DNA of 42,252 bases from Parvularia atlantis (taxonomy: Eukaryota; Opisthokonta; Rotosphaerida), in assembly GCA_943704415.1 (NCBI GenBank), contig CALSCO010000936.1, positions 1 to 42,252 of the forward strand, given 5' to 3'. Shown here one piece after another: positions 31,889 through 42,248 of this stretch. Under the pieces are notes generated by a model that worked only from the letters and a program-made list of their open reading frames with translations, made no database searches and was not told the origin of the DNA. The first letter of the stretch is position 1. Each line of letters opens with the position of its first letter. The position numbers and the translations under genes are program-made.

Positions 31889-33541
31889 TCACGCGACCGG
31901 CAGCGTGCCCGCGAGCGCCTGGCGCAGGTCGTCCTGCTCGTCCAGCGCCTCGAGCAGCGTGTTGGACAGGCTGTCGATGCGCGCCTGCACCTCGGCCAGC
32001 ACGCCGCGCAGCTGCTCGACGGACATCGCCATGAGCGACTCTGCGCGCGCTCCGTGGTCAGCGTGCGATCACCACAACGACGACAGCGCACCCTCCGTGT
32101 AGCCAATGACGACGCCTGCCTGCGGCGTGACCGGCACCGTGCGCACGGGGCTTGATGGCGGCGCGGCGGTGAGCTTGCGTGGCGACGCGGGCGACGAGGC
32201 CGGCGCGTCGACCTTGGCGGCAACGCGGCGCATGCGCGCAAACGGCCCCTCGTACGTGCCCTTGAACGGCGCAGTGATCGCGTCCCGCGTCGCGAGGAAC
32301 AGCTGCCAGATGTGCGAGCTACTGGGCCGCTTTAGGGGTGCCTGCAAGGGCAGGGCACACGGCGCGCACCTGCCCAGCACGTCCTTCTCTATGGGCAGCC
32401 CCTCGGCCGCGCCCACTGCCGGCGTGCCCGGGTTGAAGGCGCGCTCGAGCGTTCGCGCGACGTCTCCCGGTGCCATCGCTGGCGTGGCTGCCGACGCGGC
32501 TGCTGGCGCAGTTGTCGGTGGCGCGGCCGATGCCGCCGCAGGCTGGTCGAACGCGCCAAAGTCGTCCGATGCTGCCGCGGGCTGGTCGAACGCGCCAAAG
32601 TCGTCTGCGTCTGGTTTGACTGCCGGTTGGTCGAAGCCGCTGCCCGCTGCTGGCTCTGCGGCTGCTGCTGTCGGCTCGAACGGGTCAAAGCCGCTGCCCG
32701 CTGCTGATGGTGCAGCCGAGAAGGAACTAAACGGGTCGAAGCCCGTCGCTGCTGGCTCTGCGGCTGCTGCTGTCGGCTCAAACGGGTCAAAGCCGCTGCC
32801 CGCTGCTGATGGTGCAGCCGAGAAGGAACTAAACGGGTCGAAGCCGTCGCTGCCCACCGCTGCTGGAACTGCGGCTGCTGCTGTCGGCTCGAACGGGTCA
32901 ACCGGGTCAACTGGGTCAACCGGGTCGAACGGGTCGAACGCGTCCTTGGCTGCTGGCGCTGGGGCAGCCGAGAACGACCCGAACGGGTCGTGGTGGTCGC
33001 TGCCTGGCACTGCTGTGGCTGCTGGCGTCGGGTCGAACGGGCCAAAGGCGCTCGCGGTGGTCGTCGACGCAGCAGCCGAGAACGAGCCGCTCGTTGCAGC
33101 TGTCGCCACGAACGGGTCGAATGGGTCGCTTGTCGAAGCAGCAGCCGGGATCCGCTCGCTTGTCGAAGCAGCAGCCGGGATCCGCTCGCTTGTCGAAGCA
33201 GCAGCCGGGATCCGCTCGCTTGTCGAAGCAGCAGCCGGGAACTCGTTCGTGGCCCCACTGGCCCGGTCCTCGAAGACGCCCCCGGCCGCAGGCTCCGCGA
33301 CGGCCGCGGCGGCGTCGAACGCGCCGTCCGCCGGCAGCGCAAAGTCGGCGACGTCGTCGTCTGCGGCCAGCGCGGGCGCCTCAAGCTCGGCGCTCTCGAA
33401 GAGCTCGTCGAGCCACTCCTTCGACGCCGACGCCACCGGCATCACCGACGACAACGACGACGACGACGACGAGGGAGGTGGCGCGGCACGGCGCGACGGC
33501 GCGCGGCGGACGTGGCGGGCAGCACGAGACGCGTCACCCAT
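31889..33541 (-). CDS. DPF-repeat protein, endocytic-adaptor-like
   Basis: From ATG 33541 (MGDASRAARHVRRAPSRR) to TGA 31889, with an intron near 32370-32330 and another near 32095-32055. The N-terminal motif SKEWLDELFESAEL is followed by a long disordered region holding at least ten DPF or FDPF motifs (FDPFVATAATSGSF, FGPFDPTPAA, FDPFSSFSAAP). DPF motifs bind the AP-2 alpha ear in clathrin adaptors. A compact block near the C-terminus (SHIWQLFLATRDAITAPFK, then GPFARMRRVAAKVD) and a terminal coiled coil (MSVEQLRGVLAEVQARIDSL, SNTLLEALDEQDDLRQALAG) look conserved, but I cannot name the family. Repeats inside are listed separately. The start lies 20 bp after the PRP38B stop, with GCGGCAG directly before the ATG. 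AP-2 binding is inferred only from the motifs. Confidence 0.65.
32646..32846. repeat. 102-bp coding tandem duplication in the DPF gene
   Basis: Two almost identical units of 102 bp (starting near 32646 and 32748) each encode 34 residues with two DPF motifs (GFDPFSSFSAAPSAAGSG and GFDPFEPTAAAAEPAA). The very few differences imply a recent duplication that kept the frame. Confidence 0.85.
33125..33240. repeat. 30-bp coding tandem repeat, about 3.9 copies
   Basis: Perfect 30-bp units at 33151-33180, 33181-33210 and 33211-33240, with a partial copy before them. On the minus strand each encodes the decapeptide IPAAASTSER. It lies in the same gene as the 102-bp duplication. Perfect identity suggests active expansion or contraction. 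Confidence 0.95.
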
Positions 33542-33561
33542 CTGCCGCACAAAGCGCCTCG

Positions 33562-33648
33562 CTAACGACGATGCCGGTCGCGATCGCGATCGCGAGAGCG
33601 GCTGCGTCGGCGCTCGCGGTCGCGCTCACGGTCGCGGTCGCGGTCGCG

Positions 33649-33681
<33 letters not shown>

Positions 33682-34946
33682 ACGCGAGCGGCTGCGACGA
33701 CGGTCGCGGTCGCGGTCGCGGTCACGCGAGCGGCTGCGACGACGATCACGGTCGCGGTTGCGGTCGCGGTCACGGTCGCGGTCGCGGTCGGGCGAACGCG
33801 ATCGACGTGGCGGGCTGCACGCGGCGTCAGCACCATGCGCAGCCCACGCGAAGACGACGTGCCTGCGGTCTCGCCTGTCCTCGTCGTCGTCGTCGGCGGC
33901 GGCCTTGCCCGGCTTAGCGGCCGCACCCTGCTGTGCCTCGTCGTGCTCTCTAAGCGTGCGCTCGACCTCGCGCATGATCGGGACGGGGATGGTCGGCAGC
34001 ATCGAGTTGCCAAACTTCTTCTGCGTCAGCAGCTCGCACACAAACTTGCCGACGGTGCTGCGGTGGCGCGCGCGCTGCTCGTGAGCAGACAGGCGTCCTC
34101 CGGGGCGGGCGTGAGGGAGCAGCGGCGGGCAGAAAACAGGAAGAGCAGCACTGGCACGCACGCATGGGACGGGATCGACGGCTGCCGCTGCGCGCACTTT
34201 GGGCCAGGCTGACGCGTGCATCTGGCGCGTCCGTGGCCCCTCCCCTCCATCCACCACCCAACCCGGGGGGGGGGGGGGAGGCACCGCGCACTTACGATGG
34301 CGGGACGCGGCCCGAGCGCACTTGCACCGGCTGGTCGTCGTCGAGAAAGTCGGCGAACCAGTCCTGCGACGCACGCGCGACTGAGCGAGACTGCATCGCC
34401 CCACGTGTGTGCACGCCGCACCATCAGCTTGGCCGGCGGGTGCGTGTAGCGCAGGTACAGGAAGCCGACGCATCGCACGAAGCTGCGCCATCGGCCGTTG
34501 AGCAGTCGCAATCGAGCGCAGCGAGCGACGCACGCGTTGTCCGAGCGCGCGACCATCATCTCCATCTGCCGCACGGTCACGCCGACCGTCCACAGCTTGT
34601 ACAGCAGGCAGTAGGCCGACGACACGGTCGAGTACGGCGTCGGCGAGTTGGAGATGAACGGCTCTGCGGCAGCAGCGTCAGCGGCACGGCCGGCGCGGGC
34701 GGCGCCGCACCGAGGAACTTGACGCGCTCCTTGATCTCGTCGATGACCTCGTCGAACGTCTCGAGGATGCTGCCCCCCCCCCGGCAAGAGGGGTCGGGTC
34801 AGTCGGGTGCGACCAGGTAGGAAAAAAAGACGGGCGCACTGCAGATTCTTGTAGTAGGACGAGCTGAGGATGTTCTTGTGCACGATCTCGTTCAGGTTCA
34901 TCGTCTCGGCGTTGCCCCACGTCTCGAGCTCGTTCGCGCGCCCCAT
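33562..34946 (-). CDS. PRPF38B: PRP38B-like pre-mRNA splicing factor with RS/RD tail
   Basis: Spliceosomal PRP38-family protein. ATG 34946 starts MGRANELETWGNAETMNLNE, followed by IVHKNILSSSYYKNL; this matches the PRP38B N-terminus (WGN-x-x-TMNLN-x-x-x-x-x-NIL). Further exons give ILETFDEVIDEIKERVKFL, PYSTVSSAYCLLYKLWTVGV, RQMEMMVARSDN, GFLYLRYTHPPAKL, DWFADFLDDDQPVQVRSGR and TVGKFVCELLTQKKFGNSML, then PTIPVPIMREVERTLREHDE. The tail from about 33800 to 33562 is a long run of RD, RE and RS dipeptides, typical of this family, ending at TAG 33562. Introns are 45-70 nt except one of about 240 nt (34060-34300), which contains a 15-nt homopolymer (G on the plus strand). Divergent from UFSP2, 156 bp apart. 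Confidence 0.9.
34264..34279. repeat. Homopolymer G run in a PRP38B intron
   Basis: About 15 consecutive G on the plus strand (C on the coding strand), within the longest intron of the PRP38B gene and just after its GTAAGT donor. A shorter C run (about 34773-34782) sits near another acceptor of the same gene. Length may be inexact in the assembly. Confidence 0.8.
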
Positions 34947-35102
34947 TCGCGCCCTGCGCCCCACGCGCCACGCGCGCCGCGCGGCCCCAGGTCAGCCGCC
35001 TTCACGGTCGCTTCCCGAACGCGGCCCGTACGTTCCCCCCGCCAGCGGCCGTTGCACGCGGCCAATCAGCCGCCACCCAGCATGGACGGCGAGTGACATC
35101 AC
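34947..35102. promoter_or_regulatory. Divergent promoter PRP38B / UFSP2 with CCAAT box and uORF
   Basis: 156-bp gap. A CCAATCA box is at 35062-35068. A four-codon uORF (MDGE, 35082-35096) precedes the UFSP2 ATG (35103) by a few bases. A TGACGTCA palindrome (35104-35111) overlaps the start codon, and TGACATCA lies just before it (35094-35101). The sites are seen directly; factor binding is inference. Confidence 0.5.
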
Positions 35103-37504
35103 ATGACGTCAGCAGCATCCGCGTGGTCACGTGCGCAGTGTGCGCTGCTCGTCGCCGCGGCCGATGCGCCGCCTGCGCGGCTCGCGGGCGTCGCCGTGGC
35201 GCCCACGCGGCTCGTGGTGCTGCCCGGGACGGCGCTGCGCGTCCCCATGCGGCCGGCGGAAGGTGCGCGCGCTACACTGCTGCGATACAGCTGATCAGCA
35301 TCGCGCAGAGATCGCGCGCGTCGCGGCGATGCTGCCGGGCGGCGTCGACGTCGTCGGCGTGTCGTGCGGGCTCGAAGGAGGCGCGGCGGAGACGATGGGC
35401 AAGGCGCTTGACGCGCTCGGCACGTGGGCTGCGCCGCTCGGCCTCGGCGTCGTCGCGGTCGGCGTCGTCGAGGGCGACAACGTGCGCGTGCGCGTGCGCA
35501 GACGAAGCGTGGACGTCGACGTGGCCGCGTTCACACCCGACGACGTCTTTGCGAGCGCGTCGCACGTGCTGCTGCGGCTGCGCGCCGAGCTTCAGGCGAC
35601 GTGGGACGCGGCCGGTGGCACCGCCGAAGTGGGTGCGCGCCGTCTGCCGCTGCCGCGGCCTCTCTGAGCGGCCGCAACGGCGCCAGAGCGCGTCATCGAG
35701 TCGCTCGAGCGAGCGATCCGACGCGGCACCGTGCTCGTGCACGACATCACCATCTTCAGCTCCACGAGCGGCGACACGACCACCGTCGAGGCGCTGCGCA
35801 ACGGCACCGCGGTCGTGCAGCCAGATCGCGAGAGCAGGTCGGGCCAGCGCGGCAAGAAGGCGGCGCCACCCCAGGCACCGCCTGCGCCGGCCAAGGTGGG
35901 CGTGTCGCCGGGCGTGTTTGTCGAGTGCCAGCTGATGGCGTTTGAGGACGTCGGCGCTGCGTCGCTCGAGTCGCTGCAGCTGGTGTGCACCCATGCGTGC
36001 CGGCTGTACAGCGCACGTTCACTCACGTAATGCACGCGCACAGAACGTTGCGCCGGTGCGGTTCACCGACCGGTGCACCAGCGTGGTGCTGCTGGACGTG
36101 GTCGCCGCGTGCGAGCCGTCGATGTCACGTGCGTGTCGGCCGCTTGCTGTGCGTGCCGCGTGCTCACTTGTTCTCATCGCGCACCGCAGTGGAAGCGTGC
36201 GCCGAGCGGCTCGTGCAAGCGGCCGCACGCCAGCTGCGCCACGTCGTGCCCGAGACGATGAAGGCGAGCCTGCCGCTTGTGCCGCACCACTTTCGGTGCA
36301 CGGTGCGCGGCGGCTGCGTCGTCGTGTGCTGACGCAGCGCAGACCGCTCGGTGTGTGGCCCTTCTCGGTCACGGCGTACTACCCGATCGACGCCGCGCAC
36401 GCGGACGACGTCAACGAGCTGTACCTCGGTGCGCCTGATCGCCCGTTCGTTCAGCGTGATCTCACGTGGCTGCGCGCAGAGGGGCGCCGGCGTGAGCTGC
36501 ACCAGCGGCTGCTCCTGCCCGAGACCCGCCCGCTCTTCCGCACGACGCAGGCACTCGGCGCCGTCGGGCGTGCGCGGCCTGAGCGTGCCACCGCCCGCCT
36601 GCGCGACGTGCACCTCAGCGTGCCGCCTGCCGACCGTGCGCCGCCTGCTATCGGCGTACGCTGCGCCATCTCACACGTTTGCGTGCGTGCAGTATCCGGT
36701 GGGCGCGCGTACGTGGTCGAGGGCTCATACGAGTACTACCACTACATGCAGGACAACTTTAACGACAGCGTACGTCGTCTGAGCGTGCGCGACAAAGCCG
36801 GCTCACGCACAAGCGCGCGCGACCGCAGGGCTGGGGCTGCTCGTACCGCAGCTTCCAGACGCTGTGCTCGTGGGTCCTGCACGAGAACTTTGGCACCCGC
36901 GCCGTGCCGTCGCACACTGAGATCCAGCAGGCGCTCGTGGACCTGGGTGACAAGGACAAGTCGTTCGTGGGCTCGCGACAGTGGATCGGCTCGTTCGAGA
37001 TCGCGCTACTGATGGACCATTTCTACAAGGTGTGCTGCGGCGCTCGCACGCGTCCCGTGCTGATGCGCATCGCCGCGCAGATGCCGTGCAAGATCATGCA
37101 CCTGGGCTCGGGCAGCGAGTTTCCGGCCAAGGCGCGCGAGCTCGCGCTGCACTTCGAGACCGAGGGCAGTCCCGTCATGATCGGTGCGGTGCGCACAGGG
37201 CGCGCAATAAGCGCTGACAGGCGGCCGCAGGTGGAGGCGTGCTCGCGTACACGCTGCTCGGCGTGCACTGGGACGAGGCCACGGGCGACGCGCGCTTTCT
37301 CATCCTTGACCCGCACTACACCGGGCGCGAGGATCTCGACGTCGTCCTCGCCAAGGGCTGGTGCGGCTGGAAGGCACGGCGCACGCCCTTGCCTGCACCC
37401 GCAAGGTCGCAACTGACACGCGCGCTCGCACGCAGAAACCGAACCTGTTCCTCGCCAACGCGTTCTACAACCTGTGCCTGCCGCAACGGCCCAAGGCGAT
37501 CTGA
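35103..37504 (+). CDS. UFSP2: UFM1-specific protease 2
   Basis: Cysteine protease that matures UFM1 and removes it from ER and ribosomal targets. ATG 35103 gives [20 protein letters not shown]. The N-terminal domain follows ([56 protein letters not shown]). Middle segments include [60 protein letters not shown] and [12 protein letters not shown]. The catalytic domain has [20 protein letters not shown] (nucleophile Cys), [49 protein letters not shown] and [19 protein letters not shown] (catalytic Asp and His), GWCGWK, and the terminal [13 protein letters not shown] with TGA at 37504. All catalytic residues are intact. Around ten short introns are inferred. UFM1 itself is not in the window. Confidence 0.93.
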
Positions 37505-37700
37505 GGCTGAGGCCAGTAAGCACGTGAGCAAGCATGCTGGTGATTCACTTGTTGGCGCCTTCTTCTTCGTTGGAAACTGCGCCCACATCATCGGCGACTA
37601 CACAGCACACTGAGTTAAGGCACCGGGCCGCTTGCGCTGAAACACAACATGGCAGCAGTGGCGCGTCACTTTTGTGCTCAGTTCCACGTGGCGCGCGGCG
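37505..37700. promoter_or_regulatory. UFSP2-DIS3 intergenic region
   Basis: 196 bp between two plus-strand genes. No additional ORF is convincing. It should contain the UFSP2 3' end and the DIS3 promoter; no clear TATA or CCAAT box is visible. Confidence 0.3.
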
Positions 37701-40700
37701 ATGCGGCGCGGCGCGGCGTTCGCGGTCAAGCGCGCGGCCCCGGCGGCGGCGCGGCCGTCGGCGGCGGCATCGTCGAGCGCGGCGACGAGTGGCGTGGCGG
37801 GCGTGCGCCGGGTCGTGCGCGAGCACTACCTGCGCGACGACGTGGCGTGCGGATGCGATGTGCGTCGTCCCGCGCGCGCGATTGATCAGCACGCCTCACG
37901 GCTCACGGCGGGCGCGCACGCGCACCAGACGTGCGAGACCTGCGATCGCGAGACGACGCGCCCCGTCATCATCGCGGCCGAGGCGCTCGTCAGCCCGCTA
38001 TATGACACGCGACACGTCGTGCTGCCGACGGCCGACGTCGTGCTGCGGCAGGTGCGCGCTGTCGTCGACCGGGCGTGTGGCTGAGGGTGCTGCGCAGATC
38101 GATCTGCTCGAGCACGTGTTCTTCCACGACGTGGTCGTCCTCGAGACCGTGCTGGACGACGTCAAACTGCGCGCTTCCGACGTGTACGAGCGCGTCCGCG
38201 CCCTCGTCGGCAACCCGACGCGGCGCTTCTTCGTGTTCCTGAACGAGCACAGCAGGCGCGTGATGGGCACCGTGCCTGCAGCGGTGTGACCGTGCTCTGC
38301 GCGTGTGCTCAGTGAGACGTTTGCCGAGCGTGGCAAGGACGAGGCGGCCGAGGCAAGAGCACGGCGCGGTGCGCGATGAGCGTTCGCCGTTCGACCAGAG
38401 CTCATGCCACACGTGTGCGCTGCGCAGCCGTGCACAAGGCCGCGCAGTGGTACCACGAGCACCTGGCCGCGTGCTCGCTTGAGGCCGTGCTGCTGACGGC
38501 GGACGAGGCCGCGTGCGAGGCGGCGCGTGAGGCTGGGTGTGCGGCCGCAACAGGTGCGCGCGGGCCGAGCGGGCAGTGTGGGCGCAGCTGACACGCAAGC
38601 TGCGCGCCAGTCGCCGCGTACGTTGACGCGATCACAAACCTGCCCGAGCTGCGCGACGTGCTGGCGCGGGCAAGCGACGACTTTGCGGGGGACGCGCAAG
38701 GCAACTACGCCGAGGTGCGGCCAGCTTGGGCGTGCCCATCTTCATGCCGACACTGCGGCCGCAGCACATCGACCAGGACAAGATCGAGCTTGGTCTGAAG
38801 ACGAAAGAGTACGAGAAGGGCTCGTTCAGCATCTCGCCGTATGACCGCAACGAAGGCACGCGCAGCGCAAGGCGCCCACGCTTGACTGATGGTGCGTGTG
38901 CTCGGCAGCGCTTGTGTGGGTGCAGGGTGTGGACATGCGCGTGATCATCGAGGGCGAAGATGTGCGCTTCGGCCGCGCGGCGACACAGCGCACGCTGACA
39001 GGAGCGCAGAACATGAACCGCGCCGTGCACGAGGACCAGGTCGTGATCGAGATCCTGCCGCGCGAGCAGTGGCAGCACCCGTCGGCCAAGGCAGACGGTG
39101 CGCGTGCCCGCCTTTGCTCTGTCAGCTGACGCACCGCTCGCGCAGCCAAGGGCGACAAGAACGCGGGCAGCATCGCGCTGACGATCAACGAACCGATCAT
39201 GAACGACCAGGTCAGCCAGCCGACGGGGCGCGTCGTGGCCGTGCTCAAGCGCAAGTGGCGGCCGTACTGTGGCTCGCTCGCGGCCGACGCTGAGCCGCGC
39301 GGTACGAGCGCCACCGCACAAGCACGATGCGCGTGCTGACCTGCGCGCACAGAGGACGGCAGCGTGCTGTTTGTGCCGGTCGACCGGCGCATCCCGCGCG
39401 TGTGGATCCGGACACGGCAGGCGGTGCGACCGCAGAGGGCCTCAGCCGCGGCCGCGCTTATGCGGCGGCACACAGGAGGCATTGCGAGGGAAGCGCATTG
39501 TTGCGTGCATCGACGCGTGGCCCATGACGAGCCGACAGCCGTGTGGGCACTTTGTGCGCACGATCGGTGACATCGGCGACAAGTTCACCGAGTCGGAGGT
39601 GCGGCTCAGCGCTGAGCCCCTGCGCGTGCTGAGCTGCGGCTCGCGCAGGTCATCATGATTGAGCACGACATTCCGCACGAGGAGTTTTCGCACGCGGTGC
39701 TCGCGTGCCTACCATCGCAGGGCGACAAGTGGACGGTCTGCAAGCACGGCGGGAACGACGAGGTACGCGCCGCACCGCCCGTTGTGCCTGCCCTGACGTC
39801 TGCGCGGCAGAGGCGACGCGACCTGCGGCACCTCGTCGTGTGCTCGGTGGACCCGCCCGGGTGCACGGACATCGACGACGCGCTGCACGTGCGCCCGCTC
39901 GAGAACGGCAACTATGAGGTGCAGGCGCGACAGTCTACTCGTGCATGGCTGACGCGCGCTGGCGCTCAGGTGGGCGTGCACATCGCCGATGTAACGTACT
40001 TTGTGCGCCCAGGCACGGCGATGGACCAGGAGGCGGCGCGGCGTGGCACGACGGTCTATCTTGTCGACAAGCGGATCGACATGCTGCCAATGCTGCTGGG
40101 CACGAGTGCGTCTGGCGTACACGGCGCGTACACACGCATGCTCACAAGCGACGCAGACCTGTGCTCGCTGCGCTGCGACGTCGACCGCTTCGCGTTCTCG
40201 TGCCTATGGGAGATGACGCCCGAGGGCGAGGTCGTGTCGGTGGACTTTTGCAAGAGCACCATCAACTCGCGCGCGTCGCTGCAGTATGACGACGCACAGC
40301 GCATGATCGATGACCCGTTGCGTGGCCGTTCGCGTGCACTGCTGCTCGCTCCATCTGACGCGCGGTGGCGCAGTGACGCCTCGGACGACCTGGCTGTCTC
40401 GATTAAGACGCTCAACAAGCTCGCACGCAAGCTCAACGCGCAGCGGCGCTGCAAGGGCGCGCTCGCGCTGGCCTCGCCCGAGGTCAAGGTCGCCCTCGAG
40501 CGCGACTCGCAGAACCCGGTCGACGTCGAAATGAAGGAGATGAAGGAGGCCAACTCGATGGTGGAGGAGTTTATGCTGCTCGCCAACATCAGCGTCGCCG
40601 CGAAGATCTATGAGGTCTTCCAGCAGTGCTCGCTGCTGCGGTGCGCGCTGCTTGCAGACGGCATGTCTGCGATGCTCATGCGAGCGCAGCCGCCACGCAC

Positions 40701-41881
40701 AGCCGGCCGCGTCGCGCTTCGACTATCTCATCGCCTCGGCACAGTCGCAGGGCCTGACGATCGACCCGACCAACTCGAAGACGCTCGCCGAGTCGCTCGA
40801 CAAGGCGCTGGTGCGGCGCCGTTGCGGCTTTTCGCACCGTAGCTGACGCAGCAAGCACAGGTCGCAGACAAGCCGTACCTGAACAGGCTCATCCGCATCC
40901 TCACGACGCGGTGCATGACACAGGCGCAGTACATCTGCTCGGGCAAGTTTTCGACCGACCAGGTGGCGCTGCGGGTCCTGTGTGCGCGCCGCAGCTGATG
41001 CAGCGCGCAGTTCTACCACTACGGCCTGGCCGCGAGCATCTACACGCACTTTACGAGCCCGATCCGCCGCTACGCCGACGTTGTCGTGCACCGGCTGCTC
41101 GCCGCGGCCGTGGACGCCGACACGACCTTCCCCGAGATGCTCGACAAGGTGCGCGCGCACGTGCACGCGAGCGGACATTTGCTGACTTGGCCGCCTGCAG
41201 GACGTGATCCACCGCGTGTGCCGCAACCTCAACAAGCGGCACAAGCTCGCGCAGTACAGCGGGCGCGCGTCGGTGCAGCTGTACACGGTGCTGTACTTCC
41301 GCGACCGCAGCGTCGTCGAGGAGGCGCACATCATCCGCGTGCTGCAGAATGGCCTCGTCGTGCTTGTGCCGCAGTGCGTGGACGCCGCTTGCTTCTGCTG
41401 CTGCTGACGCACTGCGCGCAGGTACGGCATCGAGGGCGTGGTGACGATCGTGCCGTCGGACGAGCCCAACGTGACCACGTTCGAGTACGACGCGGTCACG
41501 AACCAGCTTCGGTCCAAGGTGTGTGCGCTTGCTGTCAGTGCGCGTGGTGGCTCACGACAAGCAGAGCCTGCGTGTGACGTTCCGCCTGTTTGACCGCGTG
41601 CGCGTGCTCGTGCGCACCGACGAGAGCGATCCGCTCCAGGTGCGCCGCTTGCCTGTGCACTGCCCTGCACTGCGCTTCGCTCACCGCAACACCCGCAGCT
41701 GCGCATCGAGCTCTGCCTCGTGCACCCGCACGTCCCAGGCGTCTCGGTTAACGCGCCGGCCTCGAGCGAGCGCGCGGCCGGCAAGCGCGCGGCCATCGCC
41801 AACTACGACGCCGGTGCCGACGACGCCCCGCCGCCGCTCAAGAAGCCCAAGAAGAAGAAGAAAACGCGCGACGTGGAGTGA
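37701..41881 (+). CDS. DIS3: DIS3/RRP44 exosome ribonuclease
   Basis: Catalytic subunit of the RNA exosome. ATG 37701 leads to the CR3 motif ([15 protein letters not shown], then TCETC across an intron). The PIN domain reads [40 protein letters not shown] and [20 protein letters not shown]. Cold-shock domains include [36 protein letters not shown] and [16 protein letters not shown]. The RNB domain has intact acidic residues in [15 protein letters not shown] and continues [55 protein letters not shown] and [20 protein letters not shown]. The S1 domain and a Lys-rich end (KKPKKKKKT) follow, with TGA at 41881. Introns are numerous and short. The one at about 38862-38908 fits only as GC-AG or as an implausible 17-nt GT-AG. 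The PIN motif PDTN of other DIS3 proteins is PTAD here. Confidence 0.94.
38862..38908 (+). other. Probable GC-AG intron in DIS3
   Basis: Conserved LVWVQG, the counterpart of the VWIHG segment in animal DIS3, begins directly after acceptor GGCAG at 38908. A GC donor at 38862 or 38865 gives a 47- or 44-nt intron in the right phase. The only phase-compatible GT donor (38892) would make a 17-nt intron. A TTGACTGAT branch-like site is present. Confidence 0.5.
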
Positions 41882-42204
41882 GTGCCCAGTGCTCTTTTGG
41901 CATTGTGGCGAGGGGAGGGGATGCGCGCGCAAAAGCGGATGCGTATTAAAGACGAAAGGCTATCGCAGTCGCAGCGAGAAAAGCAATCACGGGTGCCGCA
42001 CGGCTGTTCACTCGTCGTGAATCTGACCCCGCATGTGTCCCGCCAAAGCCTGTGACGCAAAGTCATAATCAGCTGCAGAAAGCTGCAGGGCCATGCACGT
42101 ACGTCGCAGTAAGCTACGGCTTTGTGCGGCACCCACCCACCCTCCCTCTCGTTTCTGACCTCCTCTCTTGATTGGAACTCGCTTTGTGTAAGCGACGAAG
42201 CATG

Positions 42205-42208
<4 letters not shown>
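41882..42208. other. Intergenic region after DIS3
   Basis: About 327 bp with no supportable gene. Composition becomes more mixed and A/T-richer than the coding regions. ATTAAA at about 41945 is a candidate DIS3 polyadenylation hexamer, some 65 bp after the stop. No promoter motif for a following gene is evident. Confidence 0.45.

Positions 42209-42248
<40 letters not shown>

Noticed and set aside
29997-32102. 701-codon open frame starting at the MSS51-like ATG
   Set aside because: Conserved MSS51 segments lie in all three frames joined by introns; the long frame is Arg/Ala/Pro-rich and only kept open by high GC.
33562-33917. Plus-strand repetitive coding frames opposite the PRP38B tail and DPF gene
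   Set aside because: They are antisense shadows of the RD/RS and DPF repeats, with no start context and no splice logic.
35062-35081. ER-stress element (CCAAT-N9-CCACG) at UFSP2
   Set aside because: The CCAAT half is exact, but the second half is CCCAG at the N9 spacing, so it is not a true match.
5036-39000. A class of ultra-short 16-31-nt introns
   Set aside because: Several frame jumps first suggested this, but GC-AG introns of 34-58 nt explain the well-conserved cases (USE1, DIS3, Ohr, CARS) better. Only the small ORFs still leave the question open.
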